From Verrucomicrobiaceae bacterium UBA2429 (lineage in GTDB: Bacteria; Verrucomicrobiota; Verrucomicrobiia; Verrucomicrobiales; Verrucomicrobiaceae), in NCBI GenBank assembly GCA_002343505.1, contig DDQZ01000112.1:4266-53686 (forward strand): a stretch of 49,421 bases of DNA. The letters are read 5' to 3'. The notes under the pieces were generated by a model that was not told the origin of the DNA, searched no databases, and saw nothing but the letters and a program-made list of their open reading frames with translations. The translations under genes were made by a program, and so were the position numbers. Below, in pieces: positions 9,261 through 16,333 of this stretch; within the stretch, counting starts at the first letter, position 1; each line of letters begins with the position of its first letter.

Positions 9261-10121
9261 ATGAAAACGCTTCAGCTAACACACCTCATCACCGCTTTGC
9301 TGCTCATCAGCATGGGATCGCCGGTTTTCGCGACGGAACCCATCGACAAGGGGCAGCGCGTTTTTTCAGCGGGGCACAGCTTCCACATGTTCATGCCGAA
9401 GATGCTCGCCGAACTCGCCAAGGCAGCCAAAATCCCGGATCACCAGCAGGCGGGCCTCAGCTCGATCGGCGGCTCCTATGTTTATCAGCATTGGAACGTG
9501 GCAGATGAGAAAAACACGCTCAAAACCACCCTGCGTGCCGGTCAGGTGGATGTGCTCACGCTCTCGCCGATCTATCTGCCGGACGACGGGATCGAAAATT
9601 TCGCGAAACTGGGCGTGGAGCACCAGCCTGACATCCGCGTGACGATTCAGGAGTTCTGGCTGCCGTTCGATGTCTTTGACGTGAACTACAAAAAGCAGAA
9701 GCCCGAGCCTGTGGACCGCAACGCACGCACCGTCGCGGAGCTGCGCACGATCAATGAGCCGTATTACAAGAGCATGGATGACCATGTGCGTGCTCTGAAT
9801 GAGAAATTCGGGAAGCAGGTCGTTTTCGTCGTTCCTGTGGGGCAGGCCTCGCTGGCGTTGCGTGCGAAGATCATCGCGGGAGAGGCACCGGGCCTCAAAC
9901 AGCAGAACGACCTGTTCACCGACGCCATCGGCCATGCGACCGCGCCGCTGCAATGGCTCACCGCCTACTGCCATTTCGCCGTGATCTACCGTCGCTCGCC
10001 TGTCGGTCTGCCTTGTCCGGCGGCGCTGGGCAAAGAACCACACGGCGAGGCTCTCAACCGCCTGCTGCAAGAACTGGCGTGGGAAGCGGCGAAAGCGCAC
10101 CCTCTGAGCGGGCTTCGATGA
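9261..10121 (+). CDS. Secreted SGNH/GDSL-like protein
   Basis: 286 aa with signal peptide (approximately MKTLQLTHLITALLLISMGSPVFA). Immediately after it comes VFSAGHSFHMFMPKML, which aligns with block I of SGNH hydrolases such as DUF4886 (IGNSFT type), with Ser in GHSFH as candidate nucleophile. VDVLTLSPIYLPDDGI matches the block II region, where a strand precedes a conserved oxyanion-hole residue. VVFVVPVGQASLALRAKI resembles the later alpha/beta core. A terminal DxxH dyad is not clear (AYCHFAVIYRR may substitute), so hydrolase activity is uncertain. Last gene of the secreted run; sigma factor A starts 71 bp downstream. Confidence 0.7.
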   Translation: MKTLQLTHLITALLLISMGSPVFATEPIDKGQRVFSAGHSFHMFMPKMLAELAKAAKIPDHQQAGLSSIGGSYVYQHWNVADEKNTLKTTLRAGQVDVLTLSPIYLPDDGIENFAKLGVEHQPDIRVTIQEFWLPFDVFDVNYKKQKPEPVDRNARTVAELRTINEPYYKSMDDHVRALNEKFGKQVVFVVPVGQASLALRAKIIAGEAPGLKQQNDLFTDAIGHATAPLQWLTAYCHFAVIYRRSPVGLPCPAALGKEPHGEALNRLLQELAWEAAKAHPLSGLR

Positions 10122-10192
10122 GCCACGCCGTTCGGCGGCGGGAGGGAAGGAGATTGACGAAAGCCACCTGCGTAGATTTGAATGCCGGCGCT

Positions 10193-10924
10193 ATGAACGA
10201 CTCCATCGCACCCGGCGCGCGTGAGTTTCACACCACGCGATGGAGCGTGGTGCTGGCGGCGCAGCATGGCGGGGATGGCACGCGGGCGCTGAAGGCGATG
10301 TCGGAGCTGTGCCGCGACTACTGGTATCCGCTCTACGCCTTTGTGCGTCGCCGTGGCCATGCGCCGCATGACGCGCAGGACCTGACGCAGGCGTTTTTTG
10401 CCACGTTGATGGAAACGAATGCGACGGCGGCCGATCCGCAGCGCGGGCGCTTCCGTTCGTATCTGCTGGGCGCGTTGAAGCACTTCCTGGCGAATGATTT
10501 TCATCGTGCGAACGCGCAGAAGCGCGGTGGCGGACAGCAGCTCGTCGAGTGGCACGCGTTCGAACCGGAAGCGCATTACGCGCTGGAGCCTGCGGCGGAC
10601 ACGGATGCCGAAACGCTCTATGACCGCCGCTGGGCGCTCGATTTGCTCGACCGGGCCATGAAACGGCTGCGCGCCGAGTTTGCGGCCAAAAAGGACGAAT
10701 CGACCTTCGACGCGCTCAAAGGCACGCTCAGCGGCGCGGCGGCGGCGCGTGAGGAGCTGGCGAAAAAACTCGGCATGACCGAAGGAGCGCTCAAGGTGGC
10801 CGTGCATCGCCTGCGGCAGCGGTATCGTGAGGTTTTGCGCGCGGAGATCGCCGAGACGGTCAATTTTCCTGCCGATGTCGAGGACGAGATGCGGCATCTG
10901 GTGGCCGTTTTGCGCTCGTCGTGA
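10193..10924 (+). CDS. Sigma A: ECF-like RNA polymerase sigma factor
   Basis: 243 aa. ATG 10193 is preferred to an in-frame start at 9953, which overlaps the preceding gene. EFHTTRWSVVLAAQ at 11-24 and region 2 (RDYWYPLYAFVRRRGHAPHDAQDLTQAFF at about 41-69) identify the FecI-like subfamily usually encoded beside Ser/Thr kinases in Verrucomicrobiota and Planctomycetota. AQKRGGGQQ near 108-116 is also typical. Region 4 is the helix-turn-helix LGMTEGALKVAVHRLRQRYREVLR near 193-216. Region 2.2 reads DAQD, whereas sigma B and C have DAED. Its expected partner kinase is reduced to a remnant immediately downstream (10986). Confidence 0.9.
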   Translation: MNDSIAPGAREFHTTRWSVVLAAQHGGDGTRALKAMSELCRDYWYPLYAFVRRRGHAPHDAQDLTQAFFATLMETNATAADPQRGRFRSYLLGALKHFLANDFHRANAQKRGGGQQLVEWHAFEPEAHYALEPAADTDAETLYDRRWALDLLDRAMKRLRAEFAAKKDESTFDALKGTLSGAAAAREELAKKLGMTEGALKVAVHRLRQRYREVLRAEIAETVNFPADVEDEMRHLVAVLRSS

Positions 10925-10985
10925 CTTTTTCGCAGCCCGCCCCCTGTTTTCTTCCAAGAAGGAGCGGGCACAACGAATTCCTGCC

Positions 10986-11186
10986 ATGATTCCTCCACAT
11001 CAATGCCGGAAGCAAGGCACAGCTCAAGCCGCTGACACGCCGGAGAGTCTGTGCCAGGCATGCCTGATGGCGTGCGAGTTTCCGGCGGACGCGATGATCA
11101 AACTGATGCCCACGCATCGAACGACGCAGCCCGACGTGAACCGGGCACCTCCGGCTGATTACGGCTTGTTGACGCTCACGCGGTAG
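10986..11186 (+). pseudogene. Remnant of a Ser/Thr kinase N-terminus after sigma A
   Basis: A 66-codon frame begins MIPPHQCRKQG and continues DTPESLCQACLM. This aligns with the N-terminal zinc ribbon of the truncated kinase at 33314 (HSCPLCGEKL..DAPDALCPACLM). The second CxxC pair is kept (CQAC) but the first has decayed (CRKQ for CPLC). No kinase motif follows; the frame runs into the 3' end of the convergent P1 gene (stop at 11159). Position directly after a sigma factor is where the kinase normally lies. I read it as a deleted kinase whose remainder was lost when the L1-P1 segment arrived or was rearranged. A genuine small protein is the alternative. Confidence 0.5.
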
Positions 11187-12049
11187 AACTTGTGCGGGCC
11201 GGAGGCGTTGGTGTCGGTGATGATCTGTGTGCCGCCGTTGCCGGGGAAGGCTGGGCCGAGCGTGTTCCAACCGCTGAGGTCGAGGCTGAATTCAATGGTG
11301 TAGGTGCGATCGCTGAAGGTGGGGCCCAGCGTGATCTGCTGCTGGCCGGGCTGGCCGGTTACTGGCGCGTTGTTCAGGAGAAAGGTGGATGCCGCATTGT
11401 TCGGCACGAGGCCGGCGGTGTATTTGAAAAGGTTCGTCAACCCGCTGCCGTCGCTGATGAATCCGGGCCCGGCATTCGGGTTGTTCGGGCCGAAGTATTG
11501 CACCTGCCAGTCGTCGCCGATGCCGTCAGCGGCGTAGGCGCCGAAGTTGTCCGGGATGCTGTCGAGCACGGTGAAGTTGTATGTCCCGGTGAAGCCACTG
11601 AAGCCGCCCTGCACGGTCGCGGGTGTATCCTGTGCGACCACACCCGCGGTGGCTAGGCCGCCGGCGCTGATGCCGCTCACCGGTCCGCTCACCACGCTCC
11701 ACGCGACGGAGTTTGCGGCGACGGCGAGGAAGGTGGCGTCGTCGAGCGACTGCCGTGCGCCGAGCTGGACCGTCGCGGTTTCGTTCACCGTCGCAGCACC
11801 GGCGGTGAGGGTGAGTCCGGTCACGTCGTAGAGCTGGCCCGCGTAGCCGTCCTTGGCCACGGCAGCGCCCGCCGAGGAAATGCCCCCGATGCCGCCGAGG
11901 CTGCCGTCGTTTACCACGCCGCCTCCGGTGGTCCGCCCACCGCCGGAGTCGGTCGTGTCGGTGGTGATGGAATAGTTCGCGCCTGTGCGCGGGCCGGCGT
12001 GGGCAGGGGCTGCGGCGAGCAGCATGAGGATGCAGATGAAACGTTTCAT
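11159..12049 (-). CDS. P1: secreted partner protein of large fibre protein L1
   Basis: 296 aa with signal peptide (MKRFICILMLLAAAPAHA). It is a clear paralogue of P2 (21003-21908): both share GQLYDVTGL, LDDATFL, a VLDxIxDNFGxYAxDGxGDDWQVQYFG block near residue 165-195, LFxxTAGLVPxxNAS, and a C-terminal HKFYRV-VNKP or RKFYRV-VGKP tail. The last 80 residues resemble the C-terminal beta-module of many verrucomicrobial exported proteins. The Gly/Ser/Thr-rich first part is probably extended beta structure. Function unknown. It follows L1 by 21 bp on the same strand, the same arrangement as P2 after L2, so the two proteins probably act together at the cell surface (inference). Confidence 0.8.
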   Translation of the reverse strand: MKRFICILMLLAAAPAHAGPRTGANYSITTDTTDSGGGRTTGGGVVNDGSLGGIGGISSAGAAVAKDGYAGQLYDVTGLTLTAGAATVNETATVQLGARQSLDDATFLAVAANSVAWSVVSGPVSGISAGGLATAGVVAQDTPATVQGGFSGFTGTYNFTVLDSIPDNFGAYAADGIGDDWQVQYFGPNNPNAGPGFISDGSGLTNLFKYTAGLVPNNAASTFLLNNAPVTGQPGQQQITLGPTFSDRTYTIEFSLDLSGWNTLGPAFPGNGGTQIITDTNASGPHKFYRVSVNKP

Positions 12050-12070
12050 GGCGTTGCTTCGGCTGGCGGG

Positions 12071-15000
12071 CTACTTCGCGACCTTGAGGACGACGGCACG
12101 CGCGGCGGGTTCCTGCTGGCTGCGCAGGAGTTTTTCGATGGCGGCGAGCTTGCTGTCGCGGGCTTTGTCCCTGGCCAGCAACTTGGCGAGCTGTTCTCCC
12201 TGCCCGGCGAGCTGCTTCTTCAGCGCGGCGTTCTCCGTTTCGAGCCTGCGGGCCAGTTCCTGCGTGGCGCTCACGTTGAGCATGGCGATGGCCTCGTAGT
12301 CCACGCTGCGGAAGTCTTTCACCTCGCGGCCATAGACGAAGACCTTGTCCGCTGCCGGCTTGAAGGCGGTGCGAAATCTGCCCTTCTCCACCTCCAGCAC
12401 CTCGAATACCTCCGTGGTCTTGTCGTCGGTCAGGCGGACGCGCTCGCCTTTCTTGAGGTTGGTCTCCAGTTCCACCCAACCATCCTTGAAAACGGCCAGC
12501 TTGTAAATGTCCGGCACCACGTCGGTGCTCCTGGTGACAGCCTGGGGATAGACTTTTTCCACCTGCTGGGCGATGACCTTCTTCTGCGGGGTCGTGCCTT
12601 TGCCGATGGTGTCGATGTAGGTGTAGTCGGTGATCTCGATGCCGCGCAGGGTGTCGAGATCGCGCGCCGCATCGGAGCGGCCCGCCACGTGCTTGATGCG
12701 CTCGTCGGAGAAGGCGCGCAGGACGGCGCCGACGATGTCGCTGCTGGCATAGATCGAAGCGGGGAGGGGGCCTCCACCGTTGCTAGGTGTATATCCGTTC
12801 CATGCGACTGCTCCATGCGTGCCGATGGTGTAGGTCACTGAGCCATTGACGACCAGCTTCGCCTGCGTGGGATTATTCGTCCCGATGCCGACCCTGCCTG
12901 AGGTGCGGTAAACATCAGCTCCATTCGCTAACCACGTGCCCTCGGCCACCCACTGACCGTTGCCGAGATATTGCAGCGTGGTGCTCGTGCCCTGTGCCCC
13001 GAAGAAGTCGGAGACGATCGTCGAGGTGTAAATCTGGCCGTCACGAACCCCCACGATCAGCTTGCTGCCGTCAGCCGAGGACGCCACAGACCACCAATCG
13101 CGGGTGCTCTCACGTACCCTCCAACTCACTCCGGAGTCCGTCGAGGTGTAAATCTGGCCGCCACTCGCCACCGCGACCAGCTTGCTGCCGTCGCCCGAGG
13201 AGGCCACTGACCGCCAGCTACGGCTGCTCTCCCGCGCCGTCCAGCTCACCCCGGAGTCCGTCGAGGTGTAAATCTGGCCGCCAATCACCACCGCGGCCAG
13301 CTTGGTGCCGTCGGCCGAGGAGGCCACGGAATGCCACAGGCGGACGCTCTCCCGCGCTGTCCAGCTCATTCCAGAGTCCGTCGAGGTGTAAATGTAGCCG
13401 CCATACGCCACCGCGACCAGCTCGCTGCCATCGGACGACGAGGCCACGGACAGCCAGCTGTGGGTGGGCCCACGTGCCGTCCAACCCACCCCGGAGGTCG
13501 TCGAGGTGTAAATCCGGTCACCACTCGCAACCGCGACCAGCTTGGTGCCGTCTGCCGAGGAGGCCACGGAGGTCCAGTTTCGGCTGTTCTCCCGCGCTGT
13601 CCAGCTCACCCCGGAGTCCGTTGAGGTGTATATCTGGCCATTCCACTCCGCCGCGGCCAGCTTGCTGCCGTCGGCGGAGGAGGCCACGGATCGCCACTCG
13701 CGGTTGCTCTCCCGCGCCGTCCAGCTCACCCCGGAGTCCGTCGAGGTGTAAATCTGACCGTTATACACCGCCGCGACCAGCTTGCTACCATCGGCGGAGG
13801 AGGCCACGGAATTCCAGCTACGGCTGCTCTCCCGCGCTGTCCAGCTTACCCCGGAGTCCGTCGAGGTGTAAATCTGGCCGCCCTGCACCACTGCGACCAG
13901 CTTGCTGCCATCGGCCGACGAGGCCACGGAATCCCAGTTACGGTTGCTTTCCCGCGCCGTCCAAAAAGCCGAATCGTATTGGTATGCCAACCAGCCGCCC
14001 GCGCCCGCACCGGTGATCTGCACGACCTCGCCGATATTCGCCGTGGCGGGCAAGGTAAAGACAGTGAGCGAGTCGCTGGTCGCCGTGTAGCTGGTGTTCA
14101 CTACCGCTGCCTGCGTCGTCCCCGCGACCGTCTGAGTCGGCAGCACGGTGCCCGCCGCGATCTGGGCGGAGGTCACCGCGCCGTTCGCAAGCATCGCCGA
14201 GGTGATCGAGCCATTCGCGATCTGTCCTGCTGTGATCGTCGAGTCCGTAAATGCCAGCGTCTTGCGCGTGGGCGAGACGCTGTTGTTGGTGAGGAAGAGA
14301 TTCGTGCCGTCAAACTCCACCGCGCCGAAGACCGGCGTGGTGAGGTTCGTGCCGGTCTGGAGCTTCAGCGGCGCGAGGGTCGTGGTGCCGGCGGGCAGGG
14401 TGAGCATGCCGGTCATGGTGTCGCCCGCCTTGGCCACCTTGCCGTTGAGCTGCGTCTGGATCGCGGAAGTCACGTTGTTCAGGAAATTGAACTCCGTGTT
14501 GCTCACGATGCCGGTGCCCAGCTTCGTGGCGTCGATGGCCGCCGTCGCGCTGACGTCCACGTTCACGATCACGCCCGGCGCGATGGCCGTGGCGCCCTGC
14601 GTGCCGGTGATGTCGCCCGCCAGGCTGCCGGTAAACCCGGTGGCATTGCCATTGAGCGTGCCGCTGAAGGTTCCGGTCGTCGTCCCGCCGAGGGTGAGGT
14701 TGCTGGCAAGCTTGGCCGCCGTGACGGCACCGTTGGAAATCACCGTGGCGCCCTGTGGTCCGGTGACCGCGCCCGCGAGGTTTCCGGTGAAATTGAGGGC
14801 GCTGCCCGCCGTGGTGGCCGATCCCGCGGTCGTAGCGGTGTTGGCGTTGCCATTGAGACTGCCAATGAAACCACCGCTGGCGTAGACATCGCCCTCCACA
14901 TGCAACTTGGCGGCCTTCGCCGTATTGGATGCCGTCCCGATCCCCACGTTGCCGGCGTTATCAATGGACATCCGCAGCGCATTCTTCGTCGTGAATTCCA

Positions 15001-16126
15001 TTCCGTAGTTCAGGTAGTCGCTGTAGGTAATCGAACCGTTGTTGGCCGGGGTCGGCCGGTTGAACAAAAGAAAAGTCCCGCGATCATTGCCTGTAGCAAA
15101 CGCAATGGAGTTGTGGTCGGCGGCATCGAACGCAGCCGTGTAGTTCGAGACGGCGGCACCCGAGGCTCCGCCCTTTTCCACATGCAGCTTCGACAGCGGA
15201 GACGCCGTGGCGATGCCCACATTGCCGCCGTCGGCCACGAGCTGGGTGCCGCCCAGCGTAAGACCATCGGCGGGAAGGACGAGCGCGCCGGTCATCGTGT
15301 CGCCGTCCTTGCTCACCTTGCCGGTGAACTGCGTCTGAATGCCCGATGTCACCCCGTTCAAATAGTTGAATTCGGTATTGTTCACCACGCCGGTCCCGAG
15401 CTTGGTGGCTGCGATGTTGGCAGTTGCCGCGACTTGCCCGTTCGTGATGACACCCGGTGCGATGATGGTGGCCCCCTGCGTGCCGGTGACATGGCCCGCG
15501 AGATTCCCCGTGAAGTTGAGGGCGCTCCCGGCCGTGGTCGCGCTGCCATTGAGCGTGCCCGTGAAGGTTCCGGTCGTCGTTCCGCCCAGAGTGAGGTCAG
15601 AGGCGAGTTGCGCACCACTCACGGCACCCGCCGCCAGCATCGCTCCGGTGACCGCCCCGTCCGCCACGCTTTCCGCCCGTGCGGCGTTCAGGGCATAACC
15701 GACCGAAGTGATCCGTTGGTCGGGTGCCAGCAGCACACTGCCATTCGTGCCGTCGTCGAACCACACGCGCAGATAGACGTCGCTGTGGTCGGCAAAAACC
15801 GCTGCCGGAACGGTCGTCATGTTTGCCAGCGCCGTGTCGCCGAGACCCAGCGAATACAGGCCCTTGGTCACCGTTAGCGAGACCGCCGCCGTGGGTTGCC
15901 CGCCGGGCGTGCCAGTGTTCGTCCCGTCATTGGTCCAGTAGGTCTCCGTGGCCGCGGCATTCACCAGCGCAAAGCGAAACCCGCCGGTGCCGTCGAAGTT
16001 CACGCCGCTGACCGCCACGCGGCCCTGGTAGTTGAGGATATTCGGCGGCGCTGCGGCGAGCGGGACGACGAGGGACACCTGCACGAGGAGGACGATGGCT
16101 AAGAGGCGAAGGGCAGTGGTTTTCAT
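12071..16126 (-). CDS. L1: large secreted fibre-like protein with Asp-box propeller and peptidase S74 (intramolecular chaperone) domain
   Basis: 1351 aa from ATG 16126, which opens a signal peptide (MKTTALRLLAIVLLVQVSLVVPLAAA); in-frame starts at 16147 and 16204 would only lengthen it. An N-terminal domain (about 27-165, LNYQGRVAV..NFDGTGGFRFALVN) is shared with L2. Residues 165-715 are low-complexity beta repeats of phage-fibre type: TGTLNGSA, NLAGxVTGxQGAT, two (D/A)GDTMTG segments and NVGIGTAS..KLHVEG. Residues 721-1036 are eight 40-residue Asp-box repeats (IYTSTDSGVSW). The C-terminus has AFSDERIK with Ser1140, the SDxxxK signature of endosialidase-type intramolecular chaperones that trimerise fibres and then cut themselves off. 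A coiled coil follows (about 1260-1330). Predicted to be a trimeric surface fibre; no other phage genes are nearby. Confidence 0.85.
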   Translation of the reverse strand: MKTTALRLLAIVLLVQVSLVVPLAAAPPNILNYQGRVAVSGVNFDGTGGFRFALVNAAATETYWTNDGTNTGTPGGQPTAAVSLTVTKGLYSLGLGDTALANMTTVPAAVFADHSDVYLRVWFDDGTNGSVLLAPDQRITSVGYALNAARAESVADGAVTGAMLAAGAVSGAQLASDLTLGGTTTGTFTGTLNGSATTAGSALNFTGNLAGHVTGTQGATIIAPGVITNGQVAATANIAATKLGTGVVNNTEFNYLNGVTSGIQTQFTGKVSKDGDTMTGALVLPADGLTLGGTQLVADGGNVGIATASPLSKLHVEKGGASGAAVSNYTAAFDAADHNSIAFATGNDRGTFLLFNRPTPANNGSITYSDYLNYGMEFTTKNALRMSIDNAGNVGIGTASNTAKAAKLHVEGDVYASGGFIGSLNGNANTATTAGSATTAGSALNFTGNLAGAVTGPQGATVISNGAVTAAKLASNLTLGGTTTGTFSGTLNGNATGFTGSLAGDITGTQGATAIAPGVIVNVDVSATAAIDATKLGTGIVSNTEFNFLNNVTSAIQTQLNGKVAKAGDTMTGMLTLPAGTTTLAPLKLQTGTNLTTPVFGAVEFDGTNLFLTNNSVSPTRKTLAFTDSTITAGQIANGSITSAMLANGAVTSAQIAAGTVLPTQTVAGTTQAAVVNTSYTATSDSLTVFTLPATANIGEVVQITGAGAGGWLAYQYDSAFWTARESNRNWDSVASSADGSKLVAVVQGGQIYTSTDSGVSWTARESSRSWNSVASSADGSKLVAAVYNGQIYTSTDSGVSWTARESNREWRSVASSADGSKLAAAEWNGQIYTSTDSGVSWTARENSRNWTSVASSADGTKLVAVASGDRIYTSTTSGVGWTARGPTHSWLSVASSSDGSELVAVAYGGYIYTSTDSGMSWTARESVRLWHSVASSADGTKLAAVVIGGQIYTSTDSGVSWTARESSRSWRSVASSGDGSKLVAVASGGQIYTSTDSGVSWRVRESTRDWWSVASSADGSKLIVGVRDGQIYTSTIVSDFFGAQGTSTTLQYLGNGQWVAEGTWLANGADVYRTSGRVGIGTNNPTQAKLVVNGSVTYTIGTHGAVAWNGYTPSNGGGPLPASIYASSDIVGAVLRAFSDERIKHVAGRSDAARDLDTLRGIEITDYTYIDTIGKGTTPQKKVIAQQVEKVYPQAVTRSTDVVPDIYKLAVFKDGWVELETNLKKGERVRLTDDKTTEVFEVLEVEKGRFRTAFKPAADKVFVYGREVKDFRSVDYEAIAMLNVSATQELARRLETENAALKKQLAGQGEQLAKLLARDKARDSKLAAIEKLLRSQQEPAARAVVLKVAK
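13021..13965 (-). repeat. Eight tandem 120-bp repeats encoding Asp-box (BNR) blades in L1
   Basis: The anchor TCGAGGTGTAAATCTGGCCG or a close variant recurs at 13021, 13141, 13261, 13381, 13501, 13621, 13741 and 13861, exactly every 120 bp. Each unit encodes 40 residues with consensus RESxRxWxSVASSADGSKL, then VAxxxGGQIYTSTDSGVSWTA. STDSGVSW fits the Asp-box SxDxGxSW. Framework residues barely vary, while the positions marked x around the Trp and before GQIYTS differ between almost all copies. This is compatible with an eight-bladed propeller or two smaller ones. Confidence 0.93.
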
Positions 16127-16333
16127 GGTGTCGGGGCGTTTGTTCATGACGGGCGTTTTGTTCAGGAAAAGGGCGCGGCAGGAGGCTGGGCGGGGGGCGT
16201 GCATGGTGGTTCTGCCGCTTACTGCGTAATCCCCTGAAAATTGTTGGGAGGATTCGGAACTTTTTTTCGACGGAGGGCGCCCGCCCCGTTCCCACGCGCG
16301 CGCGCAGTTCGCCGTTGTCCTTGGAGGACCGGT

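Noticed and set aside
10937..10968. GCCCGC/GCGGGC hairpin between sigma A and the kinase remnant
   Set aside because: The stem is short with a long loop, and no T tract follows on either strand.
13021..13965. CRISPR-like regular spacing
   Set aside because: The repeats are 120 bp with no short unique spacers, stay in frame in L1, and encode Asp-box blades.
16205..16333. GTAAT..GGAAC sequence on the plus strand in the K1-L1 gap, resembling the kinase leader motif
   Set aside because: It points away from L1, the spacing differs, and the GTCGGG block is absent, so chance resemblance is likelier.
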